Shown piece by piece: positions 41,555 to 50,555 of a stretch of 64,000 bases of DNA (positions are counted from its first letter, which is position 1; every line of letters begins with the position of its first letter). Source of the stretch: Nostoc sp. NMS7 (GTDB lineage: Bacteria; Cyanobacteriota; Cyanobacteriia; Cyanobacteriales; Nostocaceae); the NCBI RefSeq assembly GCF_017115085.1, contig NZ_JABXKJ010000239.1, forward strand, positions 35,337 to 99,336, given 5' to 3'. The notes under the pieces were generated by a model. The model saw only the letters and a list, made by a program, of their open reading frames with translations. It was not told the origin of the DNA and made no database searches. Made by a program: the position numbers and the translations under genes.

Positions 41555-42787
41555 GTAAAAAGGAAAATATTTGTCACCTACTGTTAAATATAGGACTAGT
41601 ATTTGATTTTTGAAATGCACGTAGTGGACTCTTTTGGCTAAAATACTGCATTAGACGTAGATGTAGGTTGGGTGGAGCGGAGCGCAACCCAACTGATTAT
41701 CAGGATGTTGGCTTTGGCAAAGCCTCCAACGCCACTTGCTACAACGCTCTTAACCCGCGCAACGCAGTGGCTCCCCAACCGACAATTTTTTTGCAACATT
41801 TTAGGCGTAGATAGTCCACTACAAGACTACCGAGATTTTTTTCAGAACTCAAATATGATTCCTATATAGGACTCGTATTTGATTTTTGAAAAAAATCAGT
41901 ACACCCCGACAAGGCTTTTTCCCTATTCCCATTCGGCTACGCTCACGGCAAGCCGACTCCCCACTCCCTACTCCCTGTCTACGCAAATAATTTCAAAAAT
42001 CAAAGCAGACTGCTATAGTAGCTGGTTTAATAACTGAATATACTCATAAAATTTATTCTGGATAACGCCAAATTTCAGTTATGCCAACTTGTTCAAACAT
42101 AGGCCAAAAAACTGGGTATAGAACTCTGTTACTTCCCTTCATATTCGCCAAAATTTAATTTTATATTCACCAAAATTTAACTTGATTGAACACTTTTTGT
42201 GCTTTGTGAGAAATGAATCCTTGTATTCAAAGTACTATACTGACTTTGATGATTTTAAGTTAGCAATGCCCTTCGACAGGCTCAGGGTAAGACCTAAGAC
42301 GGGCTGCGCCTACGCTGATTGTATTGCCACTGCTAAAAAATAAAAGCTGGATACGTTGCTAGCTGTTAATTTCCCATCTTTTAAAAAAGTCTAGGTTTTA
42401 GCCAATTCTTCTTTTAACTTGATAAAAAATGAGCGAATAGTTAGCTATTAGTTAACTTGTGTAAATAATTACAAAACATATCTCTTTGGAGAGATTCAAT
42501 GTAATTATGATGTTACAGTATGATTATTAACAGGTTATTCTTATGTCAATTCTTAAATAAATAAAATACGCTGATAAATAATTTAAGAGCCAGAAAATAA
42601 ATTCATTATTTTTTATTATTTTCTGTCTCCCTTAACCAAAGCGTATTACAGACAAATAAGAATTGGTATAAATCCCCAAACCCCAAAGAGGCTGCTGGGT
42701 AAAATTCCTTTGTTTATAAGTGTCTTAGGGAATTTTCAGTTGCAGCTAATGTCCAGAGGCAATTACACGTTTTAGCGGAGTCCTTGT
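41555..42787. other. Non-coding region of 1.2 kb with repeats and a gene remnant
   Basis: Contains two direct copies of AGGACT(A/C)GTATTTGATTTTTGAAA at 41592-41615 and 41867-41890, and an inverted partner TTTCAAAAATCAAAGCAG at 41988-42005. It also holds a GTTGGGTGGAGCGGAGCGCAAC hairpin (about 41666-41691), a Uma2-like remnant (42053-42142) and, from 42547, the upstream block of the DUF4360-like genes. No intact gene. Confidence 0.5.
42053..42142 (-). pseudogene. 29-codon remnant, possibly Uma2-like C-terminal piece
   Basis: The minus strand reads MKGSNRVLYPVFWPMFEQVG, then ITEIWRYPE and a stop. The piece FEQVGITEIWRYPE resembles the 'Y...GV.EyW..d' signature of Uma2-family proteins such as the intact neighbour at 40970-41554. 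The surrounding DNA is AT-rich and closed in all frames. It could be chance; the assignment is weak. Confidence 0.3.
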
Positions 42788-43420
42788 ATGAAGATTTTAA
42801 GTGCTTTTATTTCCAGTTTGACGCTACTAAGTTTAAATGTTGTGGGTTTGTCTCAGGTAGAGGCTCAACCAGTAGGATTTCAGTTTGAAAAAGTTCCAGT
42901 AACTCTTTTTGGAAATGGTTGCCCAGCCGGAACAGCAGAGGGAATTTTGAATGGAGATACTCTTTCAATAACATTTTCTGAGTTTGAAGCTTTAGCTGCA
43001 CCTCCTAAGGTTGTATCAAAATCCTGCAATCTGCGGATCGGTCTGAATGTACCTTCTGGATTGAACGTTCAGCCAATTAACGTCAAGTATATTGGCTTTG
43101 CAGATGTACCTCAAGGAGGCAGTGCTGACGTGAATGTTAAAATACTCTTTCAAGGTCAACAAATTCCAACTATCAATAATCCAAACGCAACGTTTAAGCC
43201 TGGCTTCTCAGATGTTTGGAGCAAAGATGTGGGTGTTGTATTAGGGACAATAAATGCCTGTAAGAACCCAGTAAGTTCGATTTTTGGTATCAATACCAAT
43301 CTGACGGCAAGAGCTAGAGGTATACCTGCAAATCAAGAAACCCAAATCCGAATTGATACAATCGACACAACAATCGGTCCTGTATTGTTCCAAATCAAGT
43401 TTGGTTTTAAACCTTGTTAG
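42788..43420 (+). CDS. Secreted DUF4360-like protein, copy 1 of 3
   Basis: A 210-residue exported protein. Residues 1-27 (MKILSAFISSLTLLSLNVVG, ending VEAQ) form a Sec signal peptide. Mature motifs are FGNGCPAGTAEGILNGDTLS, ALAAPPKVVSKSCNLRIGLN, INACKNPVSSIFGINTNLTA and a final FKPC. Four cysteines (GCP, SCN, ACK and the last residue) are conserved in all three copies and probably form two disulfides. The pattern 'GxGCP...l..d...l.iF..f.a......r..C.l' recalls DUF4360, a secreted domain found in fungi and bacteria. It has a 240-bp upstream block (42547-42787) that is duplicated before copy 2. Function unknown; an extracellular or cell-wall role is inferred. Confidence 0.82.
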   Translation: MKILSAFISSLTLLSLNVVGLSQVEAQPVGFQFEKVPVTLFGNGCPAGTAEGILNGDTLSITFSEFEALAAPPKVVSKSCNLRIGLNVPSGLNVQPINVKYIGFADVPQGGSADVNVKILFQGQQIPTINNPNATFKPGFSDVWSKDVGVVLGTINACKNPVSSIFGINTNLTARARGIPANQETQIRIDTIDTTIGPVLFQIKFGFKPC

Positions 43421-43807
43421 GTTTTTTAAATGCAGAGTAAGTTTTGCATTTAGTTTTTTATAAAAGCTGAACCCTCTAAAGCTGCTTTATAAACTTCTAG
43501 AAATATTTCTTGCAATCGCTCTGAAGAAATCTTTGACTATCTGTCTTCAGAAATAGTATTGGCAACAAAATAGCAATTCTTAAATAAATGAAATCCGCTA
43601 ATAAATAATTTAAGAGTCAGAAATTCCTTGTTTTTTCCTATTTCTGTCTACCTTAACTAGAGCGTATTAAACACAATTAAGAATTGGTATAAATCCCCAA
43701 ACCCTAGCGAGGCTGCTGGGGAAATTCCTTTGTTTAGAAGTATCTGAGGGAATTTTCAGTTGCAGCTTAATGTATACAGGAAATTACACGTTTCGCGGAG
43801 TGATTGG
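43421..43807. repeat. Spacer copy 1-2: downstream block and duplicated upstream block
   Basis: 43421-43573 is a block that recurs after copy 2 (44459-44611). Within it the minus strand at 43450-43536 reads SKISSERLQEIFLEVYKAAL...FIKN and a stop, with no start codon. 43574-43807 repeats the block 42547-42787 found before copy 1, sharing AATTCTTAAATAAAT, AATAATTTAAGAG, TGTCT.CCTTAAC and CCCCAAACCC segments. Confidence 0.7.
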
Positions 43808-44458
43808 ATGAAAATTTTAAGTGGTCTGATTTCCAGTTTGACGCTACTGAGTTTAAATGTTGTGGGTTTATCTCAAGTACAGGCTCAATCACAAGAAGGA
43901 TTTGAGTTTCAAAAAATTCCGGTAACTCTTGCAGGAAATGGTTGTCCACCGGGAAAAGCACAGGGAATTTTGAATGGAGATACTCTTTCAATAACATTTT
44001 CTGATTTTGAAGCTTTAGCTGCACCTCCTAAGGTTGTATCAAAATCCTGCAATCTGCGGATCGGTCTGAATGTACCTTCTGGATTGAACGTTCAGCCGAT
44101 TAACGTCAAATATCTTGGCTTTGCAGATGTGCCTAAAAAAGGCAGCGCTGACCTGAACGTTAAAATACTCTTTCAAGGTCAAGAAGTTCAAATTAACGAT
44201 AATCCAAACGCAACGTTTAAGTCAGGTTTCTCAGATGTTTGGAGCAAAGATGTAGATATTATATTAGGCACAATAAATGCATGTAATAAACCAGTGAGTT
44301 CAATTTTTGGCATCAATTCAACTCTGACGGCAAGAGCTAAAGATATACCTGCAAATGAAGAAACTCAAATCAGAATTGATACAATCGACACAACAATTGG
44401 TCCTGTATTGTTCCAAATCAAGTTTGATTTTACTCCTTGTGTTACAAATCAAACTTGA
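43808..44458 (+). CDS. Secreted DUF4360-like protein, copy 2 of 3
   Basis: A 216-residue paralogue of copy 1, with near-identical central DNA from ILNGDTLSITFSDFEALAAP through LRIGLNVPSGLNVQPINVKY. The ATG at 43808 (MKILSGLISSLTLLSLNVVG) replaces an upstream in-frame TTG-led extension. The signal peptide ends VQAQ. Cysteines are as in copy 1 (GCP, SCN, ACN, PC), with seven extra residues after the last (VTNQT). Both the gene and its 5' flank were duplicated, and recently enough that long exact DNA stretches remain. Probably under the same control as copy 1. Confidence 0.82.
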   Translation: MKILSGLISSLTLLSLNVVGLSQVQAQSQEGFEFQKIPVTLAGNGCPPGKAQGILNGDTLSITFSDFEALAAPPKVVSKSCNLRIGLNVPSGLNVQPINVKYLGFADVPKKGSADLNVKILFQGQEVQINDNPNATFKSGFSDVWSKDVDIILGTINACNKPVSSIFGINSTLTARAKDIPANEETQIRIDTIDTTIGPVLFQIKFDFTPCVTNQT

Positions 44459-44649
44459 TTTTAATCCTTGTAAGGTTTCTTAAATGCATAGTTAAGTTTT
44501 GTATTTAGTTTTTCACAAAAGCTAAACTCTCTAAAGCTGCTTTAGCAACTTGTCGAAAGATTTCTTCCAATCGTTCGGAAGAAATCTTTGACTATCTGTG
44601 TTTAGAAATAGTATTGACAACAAAGCTGATAAACTCTCCTTATTTAATT
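44459..44649. repeat. Spacer copy 2-3: second downstream block
   Basis: 44459-44611 matches 43421-43573, including a minus-strand piece at 44505-44591 reading SKISSERLEEIFRQVAKAAL...FVKN and a stop. Unlike the first spacer, it lacks the upstream block, so copy 3 has a different 5' flank. Confidence 0.65.
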
Positions 44650-45261
44650 ATGAAAGTCTTAAGTACTCTTGTTTCTAGTTTGACGTTACTGAGTTTAAAT
44701 GTTGTAGGTTTATCTCAGGTACAGGCTCAATCACAAGGATTTCAGTTTCAACAAGTTCCAGTAACTCTTTTCGGAAATGGCTGTCCGTCGGGAAATCTCC
44801 AACCAAGTTTGAAAGGAGATACTCTGTCTGTGACTTTACCTCAATTTCAGATTACAGCTTTAGCTCCTAAGGTTGTATCAAAATCTTGCAATTTGAGAAT
44901 TGGTCTGAATGTGCCTAAGGGTTACAAAGTTAAGCCCATTAACATCAGGTATGTTGGCTTTACAAATGTGCCTAAGGGAGGCAGTGCTGACCTAAAAGTT
45001 ACGTTAGTGTTTCAAGGCAAAAATGTTCCAAATTCTAGTAATGATCCAAACGCAAACTTCCCGTCTGGGTTTTCAAATGGATGGGTAAAAAATGTAGCTA
45101 TTACACCAGATGCAATAAATGCGTGTGCTAACCCAGTGAATTCGGTTTTCGGCATCAACACAACTTTGATAGCGCGTGCCAGGGATGTAGCTGCGGGGCA
45201 GCAAACCAAAATTCTAATCGATCGTGGTTATCAAATTAAGTTTACTTTTACTCCTTGTTAG
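44650..45261 (+). CDS. Secreted DUF4360-like protein, copy 3 of 3
   Basis: A 203-residue diverged paralogue starting MKVLSTLVSSLTLLSLNVVG (ATG at 44650) with signal peptide end VQAQ. It keeps FGNGCPSGNLQPSLKGDTLS, PKVVSKSCNLRIGLNVPKGY, INACANPVNSVFGINTTLIA and the final FTPC, so the four cysteines are intact. The segment TIDTTIGPVLFQIKF of the other copies is shortened to RGYQIKFTF. It lacks the duplicated 5' block, so it may be read through from copy 2 or have its own promoter in the 190-bp gap. A hairpin terminator follows at 45317. Confidence 0.82.
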   Translation: MKVLSTLVSSLTLLSLNVVGLSQVQAQSQGFQFQQVPVTLFGNGCPSGNLQPSLKGDTLSVTLPQFQITALAPKVVSKSCNLRIGLNVPKGYKVKPINIRYVGFTNVPKGGSADLKVTLVFQGKNVPNSSNDPNANFPSGFSNGWVKNVAITPDAINACANPVNSVFGINTTLIARARDVAAGQQTKILIDRGYQIKFTFTPC

Positions 45262-45316
45262 GAGGGGCAAATATAGCGGGGCATGTAGAAAGTTTGGACT
45301 TTGAACAAAAAAGATG

Positions 45317-45341
45317 TGTTCGCGGATATTCTCCGCGAACA
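45317..45341. terminator. Terminator between convergent genes
   Basis: TGTTCGCGGA, loop TATTC, TCCGCGAACA: a 10-bp perfect stem followed on the plus side by ATTTATATA. It lies between DUF4360-like copy 3 (+) and the ABC ATPase (-), and could serve both. Confidence 0.7.
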
Positions 45342-45458
45342 ATTTATATAGACATCATAAATTACCTCAGTTATTTTAAAAACTGAGTTCAATGACTATA
45401 AGGCCAGGATATTTAGACAAGTCCGTAAATGGTTTAGAATTTCGCGCAATACTGCCAA

Positions 45459-46475
45459 CTAAATTGAATAAGACAGTGGAAAGGACTTCGCATCTTTTGG
45501 CTTGACATACACTCGCTGTTTTGTTTCTAACTGTAAATCATTAAAGCGATCGCGTGTTAAATGCGCCATCACCACTTGTCCATCATCGAAAGTTAATTCC
45601 ACCTGAATTTCCCAACCCAAATGTACCAATCGGCTGACTGTCGCAGGTGTAGTGGCACCGTTGGCAACCTTTTCAAAAATCACATCTTGCGGACGCAAAA
45701 ACACTTGTGGGTGTGGCGCATCAAATCCGCTACTTTGAAAAATCTTCGAGGTGCTGGGTAATATGTTCACCGGGCCGATGAAGCTCATCACAAATGCGGT
45801 AGCAGGATTATCGTAAATTTCTGCTGGTGTCCCTACCTGTTCGATCCGCCCTTTATTCATGACCACAACTTCATCGGAGACTTCCATTGCTTCTTCTTGG
45901 TCATGGGTGACGAAAACCGTGGTAACATGAACCTGATCATGGAGGCGGCGTAACCATGCCCGTAAGTCTTTGCGGACTTTAGCATCAAGTGCGCCAAAAG
46001 GTTCATCTAGCAGTAAAACTTCCGGTTCTACTGCCAGTGCCCTTGCCAATGCTACCCGTTGTCTTTGACCACCAGAAAGTTGTGATGGATAGCGATCGCC
46101 TAATCCAGTCAATTGCACCAATTCCAGTAACTGTTCTACCCGCCCTTTAATCTTCTTTGGCTGTGCCTTACGAATTTCTAAGCCAAAGGCAATATTCTGC
46201 CTAACGGTCAGATGCTTAAATAGGGCATAGTGCTGAAAGACAAACCCAATATTTCGCTCTTGCACAGTTTGATATGTAGCGTCCTTACCGGTGAGCAGGA
46301 TTTTGCCACTATCTGGCATTTCTAAACCTGAAATTAACCGTAGTAGCGTAGATTTACCTGATCCCGATGGACCGAGCAACGCAACTAGTGAACCACTCTT
46401 AATTTCCAGGCTGACTTGATCAACTGCCTTGAAACTCCCGAATTGTTTGGAGACGTTCTCAACTACTATGCCCAC
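45459..46475 (-). CDS. cysA: Sulfate/molybdate-type ABC transporter ATP-binding protein (CysA)
   Basis: A 338-residue ABC ATPase with a GTG start (MGIVVENVSKQFGSFKAVDQ). Walker A is LLGPSGSGKSTLLRL, the Q-loop VFQHYALFKHLTV, the signature LSGGQRQRVALARAL, Walker B VLLLDEPFGALD and the switch His in VFVTHDQEEAM. FKHLTVRQNIAFGLEIRK and FGALDAKVRKDLRAWLRRLH are characteristic of CysA rather than of spermidine or sugar ATPases. The C-terminal TOBE-like region (about 245-338, QVFLRPQDVIFEKVANGATT) has the usual CysA features. It couples ATP hydrolysis to sulfate or thiosulfate import, but no cysT/cysW permease or binding protein is adjacent, so it is encoded apart from them. Divergent from the mannosidase. 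Confidence 0.9.
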   Translation of the reverse strand: MGIVVENVSKQFGSFKAVDQVSLEIKSGSLVALLGPSGSGKSTLLRLISGLEMPDSGKILLTGKDATYQTVQERNIGFVFQHYALFKHLTVRQNIAFGLEIRKAQPKKIKGRVEQLLELVQLTGLGDRYPSQLSGGQRQRVALARALAVEPEVLLLDEPFGALDAKVRKDLRAWLRRLHDQVHVTTVFVTHDQEEAMEVSDEVVVMNKGRIEQVGTPAEIYDNPATAFVMSFIGPVNILPSTSKIFQSSGFDAPHPQVFLRPQDVIFEKVANGATTPATVSRLVHLGWEIQVELTFDDGQVVMAHLTRDRFNDLQLETKQRVYVKPKDAKSFPLSYSI

Positions 46476-46864
46476 TGCTACTGTACCTCTGCAACTAAAT
46501 CTACAGTTCCTTGCTAGGATTACTGTGTCTTACATATACCATACATAATTATTTATAGATGAACAAGATTTGGCTACTACGGCTACTGCGATCGATGAAG
46601 CTACAATGAGGCGGTAATATTATGCTTGGCTCAAAAGGGATTTACCCTTTGCATACCTCACAATACGGTTCGGTTAAGCCCAAAAAATAAAAATGTGTAG
46701 TTTTCACAGTTGGGTTTTTTCACGCCGTTCTACTTACACGATCAAAATCAGTGGTCAAACTTACGATCCTCAACCAAAACCATCCCTTGGGGAGCCGGTC
46801 TATGTGTCCGTAAGATTGTTGCTCAAAAATATAGTGAGTTTATAAAAATTATTTATTTTTCAAA
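46476..46864. other. Divergent spacer, cysA to alpha-mannosidase
   Basis: 389 bp. Includes a small hairpin AAAGGGATTTACCCTTT (46635-46651), a repeat end AATACGGTTCGGTTAAG (46662-46678, also near 1650 and 1755) and an open 50-codon frame (46693-46845). Both promoters should be here. Confidence 0.5.
46693..46845 (+). CDS. Candidate 50-residue protein upstream of the mannosidase
   Basis: An ATG-led frame reading MCSFHSWVFSRRSTYTIKIS, GQTYDPQPKPSLGEPVYVSV, RLLLKNIVSL and TAA at 46843-46845, 19 bases before the mannosidase start. Composition looks protein-like (IKISGQTYDPQPKPSLGEPV), but there is no convincing ribosome site and no recognised family. It could be a leader peptide, a remnant of a lost gene, or chance. 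Low confidence. Confidence 0.25.
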   Translation: MCSFHSWVFSRRSTYTIKISGQTYDPQPKPSLGEPVYVSVRLLLKNIVSL

Positions 46865-49800
46865 ATGGATAGTAGCCTAATTTCTCAAGCCATTCAAAGA
46901 TTAAGCCAGATGTCTCGGCTCAATGTTCAAACCAGTTGGCGATATTGTTCCTCAGATACTCCCAACGCTAGTATCAGCCTGACTAGAAATTTTTTGAGCT
47001 GGCCGATCGCAGAACTCAATGCCAAAGAACACATTACTATACCCGCAGGCGGTCAGGTGTTGTGGCTTGCTCAACAATTTGTCATTCCTGAAGATTTTCA
47101 TGGCTATCCTTTGACGGATTTAGCATTACGGCTGGTACTGACTTGGTGGGCAAAAGATGTCAAAATTTTTGTGAATGACTCTTTAGTGCAGGAAGGAGAT
47201 TTGTTTGATGCCTCAACCAGGGTTTTGCTTAGTCCATCTGTAAAACCAGGGGAGGAGATTTTCGTTGTATTGCGGATGGTTAGTCCAGATAATGATGCAG
47301 GGGCGTTGGTGCGATCGCAGCTTGTGTATGAGTCTACCAATGATCAGCAGCTTGAACCTAGTTTTGTCGCTGATGAGTTAGCCATATTGCAGCGCTATGT
47401 CGAAACCGAAGCACCAGAAAAATTGGACATCATCACAGCAGCTGTCACTCTAATTAATTGGGCAGCTTTGCCAGACGGTCAATTCTTTGAGCAATCACTT
47501 GCGATTTTACGCCAAAACCTAGCACTAGCAATTCATGAATTGCCGCTGCTACAAGAACGCCGCATTTTTTTGTTGGGTCATTCTCACCTCGATTTGGCTT
47601 GGTTGTGGCCAATAAGTGAAACTTGGGAAGTAGCAGTGCGGACTTTTGAATCGGTTCTTTTGTTACAAGAAGAGTTTCCCAACCTAATTTACTGCCACTC
47701 CAGCCCAGCTTTGTACGCCTGGATTGAACAACATCGCCCTGACTTGTTTGCTGCTATTCAAGCACAGGTTGCTCTGGGGCGATGGGAAGTTGCAGCCGGG
47801 ATGTGGGTTGAGCCTGATCTTAACCTGATTAATGGCGAATCGATTGTGCGACAGATTCTTTACAGTCAGCGTTATGTGCAGGAAAAGTTTGGGCAGTTAA
47901 GTACAGTTGTCTGGTTGCCAGATAGTTTTGGCTTTTGTGCGACTCTGCCCCAAATTCTCAAACTTGGAGGGATTGAATACTTTGTCACCCAGAAACTGAG
48001 TTGGAATGATACCACAAAGTTTCCTCACGGAGTATTCTTTTGGCGATCGCCTGATGGCACTCAGATACTCAGCCTCATGTCTGCCCCGATTGGGGAAAGT
48101 ATCGACCCGATCAAAATGACTAACTACGCCCTTGACTGGGAAAAGCAGACTGGGTTGAAAGATGCCCTCTGGCTTTTTGGATGTGGCGATCACGGTGGCG
48201 GTCCCACCCATGATATGTTAAACGTAGCTTGCCGATGGCAAAAGTCTCCTTTCTTTCCACGTCTGGAATCTACCACAGCTAGTGCATATTTGCAACAAAT
48301 TAGCAGTCAGCAGTTTCCTGTCTGGGATGATGAACTGTATTTTGAGTTCCATCGTGGCTGCTACACCACTCATGCTCTGCAAAAGCGTTGGAATCGGCAT
48401 TGTGAAGGGTTGTTATATCAGGCAGAACTGTTTGCTTCTTTGGCAACTTTGAGTGGTGGGGTAGCTTATCCCAAGGCTGAATTGTCAGACGCTTGGAAGA
48501 AGGTGTTGTTTAACCAATTCCACGACATTCTACCGGGAGCATCAATTCCCGAAGTTTATGTAGATGCAAACCAAGCTTGGCAGGAAGTAGATCGAGTTTG
48601 TTCGGAGATATTAGATAATTCACTTAGAGTGATCGCATCCCAAATTGCCTTTCCCCCATCGCCACAGCCCGACGCCTTGCCAATTATCGTTTTTAACCCT
48701 CTGAATTGGCAGCGCTCAGAAGTCGTTACTGTCCCCTTACCAACTCTCCCTTTAGAAAGTGGTGGTAAGAAAAGTCCGTACTGGGAAATTTATGACTTGG
48801 AAGGACACCAGCTAACATCCCAACTGTCCGAGGAAGCGGTACTTCTATTTCTAGCGACTGATATTCCATCAGTCGGCTATCGGCTCTTTTGGCTATGTCC
48901 TCAACAGGATGCACCTGAAACAGAAAAATCTCAAGATAATATTAGTAGAGCACTACTTGAGCCTAACTCAGATAGTGAAAACATTTTTACTAGAAAAGAT
49001 TTTGTTTTAGAAAATGAATTTTTGCGGGTAATTGTTGATTCTAAAAGTGGCGATTGTTGCAGTATCTTCGACAAAATTAATCATCGGGAAATTGTCAATC
49101 AAGAAGGGTGTAATCAGTTGCAAGGATTCGAGGATAGCGGTCATGTATACTGGGATGCTTGGAATATTGACCCCAACTATGCCAAACACCCTTTATCCCC
49201 AACCGATCTGAAATCTATCCATTTGGTAGAACAAGGACCAGTGCAACAGCGTCTGCGGGTAGTACGACAGTTGGGGAAATCTGAGTTTTGCCAAGATTAC
49301 ATACTCTCAGTTGGATCGCCGATTCTCAAAATTTCTACTACCGTAGACTGGCAAGAGCGCCACGTACTAGTAAAAGCGGCTTTCCCGCTAACTCTAGAAG
49401 CGGATTACGTCACTTATGAGATTCCCTGCGGTGCTATTGGGCGTCCAACCCGACCTACAGAACCTAGAGAGCAGGCAAAATGGGAAGTTCCTGCTATGCG
49501 ATGGGCTGATCTGACTCAGCAAATGGGGGATGGGGTTTCGGAACTTCCTAGCAATTCCCAATCTCCGATACCTGATGCTCTATACGGTGTGAGTTTGCTG
49601 AATGATTGCAAATACGGTTACGATAGTGAATCGAATCAATTGCGTCTAACTCTACTACGTAGTCCAAACTGGCCTGATCCTCAAGCTGATCAAGGATATC
49701 ATGAATTTACTTACGCCGTCTATCCTCACCCAGGCAGTTGGCAGGCAGCCCACACGGTACGACGCGGCTACGAACTAAATCTACCACTCCAAGTGATGAT

Positions 49801-50125
49801 CTACCGGGGTTTAGAGGCTAATCGAATAGCGGCTTTACCGCCAGTTGGTCGATTCTTAGATTTATCAGCCCAGAATCTAGTCTTAATGGCGTTCAAGCAG
49901 TCCGAGGATGATCCCCAGCAGTGGATTTTACGGTGTTATGAATGCCACGGAGAGCCAGCCGAGTTGTCATTGCAGAGTGACTTAAGGTTAGTAGTCTCCC
50001 ATCCTGCCGATATATTAGAGCGACTCACTCAGCCCTCTGAGCAATTGATTGAGGAAAAGATATTTAGCGTTTCCCCTTGGAAGATCCTCACTTTATACAT
50101 CAATGGAGCTGACTTTTGCCGTTAA
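46865..50125 (+). CDS. Alpha-mannosidase, glycoside hydrolase family 38
   Basis: A 1086-residue GH38 enzyme that removes alpha-linked mannose, retaining mechanism, zinc-dependent. Zinc and catalytic motifs: GHSHLDLAWLWPISET (His239, Asp243), WLPDSFGFCATLPQIL (nucleophile Asp353) and FGCGDHGGGPTHDM (His443). An N-terminal beta-domain (1-230), the catalytic barrel with helical bundle (230-650, including LFNQFHDILPGASIPEVYVD) and the C-terminal beta-sandwiches (to 1086) are all complete. There is no signal peptide, so it is cytoplasmic, and may recycle mannose from glycans or glycolipids. It resembles the long bacterial/vacuolar group. ATG at 46865. It overlaps no neighbour. Confidence 0.95.
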   Translation: MDSSLISQAIQRLSQMSRLNVQTSWRYCSSDTPNASISLTRNFLSWPIAELNAKEHITIPAGGQVLWLAQQFVIPEDFHGYPLTDLALRLVLTWWAKDVKIFVNDSLVQEGDLFDASTRVLLSPSVKPGEEIFVVLRMVSPDNDAGALVRSQLVYESTNDQQLEPSFVADELAILQRYVETEAPEKLDIITAAVTLINWAALPDGQFFEQSLAILRQNLALAIHELPLLQERRIFLLGHSHLDLAWLWPISETWEVAVRTFESVLLLQEEFPNLIYCHSSPALYAWIEQHRPDLFAAIQAQVALGRWEVAAGMWVEPDLNLINGESIVRQILYSQRYVQEKFGQLSTVVWLPDSFGFCATLPQILKLGGIEYFVTQKLSWNDTTKFPHGVFFWRSPDGTQILSLMSAPIGESIDPIKMTNYALDWEKQTGLKDALWLFGCGDHGGGPTHDMLNVACRWQKSPFFPRLESTTASAYLQQISSQQFPVWDDELYFEFHRGCYTTHALQKRWNRHCEGLLYQAELFASLATLSGGVAYPKAELSDAWKKVLFNQFHDILPGASIPEVYVDANQAWQEVDRVCSEILDNSLRVIASQIAFPPSPQPDALPIIVFNPLNWQRSEVVTVPLPTLPLESGGKKSPYWEIYDLEGHQLTSQLSEEAVLLFLATDIPSVGYRLFWLCPQQDAPETEKSQDNISRALLEPNSDSENIFTRKDFVLENEFLRVIVDSKSGDCCSIFDKINHREIVNQEGCNQLQGFEDSGHVYWDAWNIDPNYAKHPLSPTDLKSIHLVEQGPVQQRLRVVRQLGKSEFCQDYILSVGSPILKISTTVDWQERHVLVKAAFPLTLEADYVTYEIPCGAIGRPTRPTEPREQAKWEVPAMRWADLTQQMGDGVSELPSNSQSPIPDALYGVSLLNDCKYGYDSESNQLRLTLLRSPNWPDPQADQGYHEFTYAVYPHPGSWQAAHTVRRGYELNLPLQVMIYRGLEANRIAALPPVGRFLDLSAQNLVLMAFKQSEDDPQQWILRCYECHGEPAELSLQSDLRLVVSHPADILERLTQPSEQLIEEKIFSVSPWKILTLYINGADFCR

Positions 50126-50229
50126 GTCTCAAAAAGCTTGGTCATGAAGGGTTCTGGATAAAGCACAGCATACTTGAATGGGCGGTTATAGTAATTCTTT
50201 TTCGCATAAGTGATATTTGCACTCCCTAC

Positions 50230-50409
50230 ATGAAGAAGAAATATTTTAACTTGCGGCTATCTGAACGCAGATTAAACAAACTTCGTAAATACGCTGTATC
50301 AGTTGATAAGACCATGACACAAATCATTGAAGAATTAATTGACTCGCTTACGTTAACAGAGAGCGGCGATTCCTCCTTGACCCCTTTCCCTCTCAAACAA
50401 AAGGATTGA
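50230..50409 (+). CDS. Small ribbon-helix-helix DNA-binding protein
   Basis: A 59-residue protein. The ATG at 50230 (MKKKYFNLRLSERRLNKLRK) gives a complete ribbon-helix-helix fold: beta strand KKKYFNLRLS, helix ERRLNKLRKYAVSVD and helix TMTQIIEELIDSL. The tail is TESGDSSLTPFPLKQKD. The frame extends upstream to 50116 overlapping the mannosidase end, but those residues are unlike any RHH protein. CopG-like proteins often repress toxin-antitoxin or plasmid genes; no toxin gene follows, so it may be a solitary regulator. An imperfect GTGGGG-stem hairpin with a T-rich end follows at about 50448-50492. Confidence 0.72.
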   Translation: MKKKYFNLRLSERRLNKLRKYAVSVDKTMTQIIEELIDSLTLTESGDSSLTPFPLKQKD

Positions 50410-50492
50410 TTTGGTTAGAGGTCAACTCATCACCGCCCAAAAATTCATCCCACACTCCTATCGACGGTGAGATGTGGGGCTTCTTTTCGTTT

Positions 50493-50544
50493 TAGCTAAA
50501 TAAAAAGCGCCCCCCATTTCTGGAGGACGCTTTTTATTTAGCTA
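50493..50544. terminator. Bidirectional terminator at the psbA 3' end
   Basis: TAGCTAAATAAAAAGCG (50493-50509) and its exact inverse CGCTTTTTATTTAGCTA (50528-50544) give a 17-bp stem, extended inward by C-rich/G-rich arms with a few mismatches. T/A runs on both sides allow termination of psbA (minus) and of the RHH gene (plus). Confidence 0.85.
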
Positions 50545-50555
50545 ATACTGAAATA

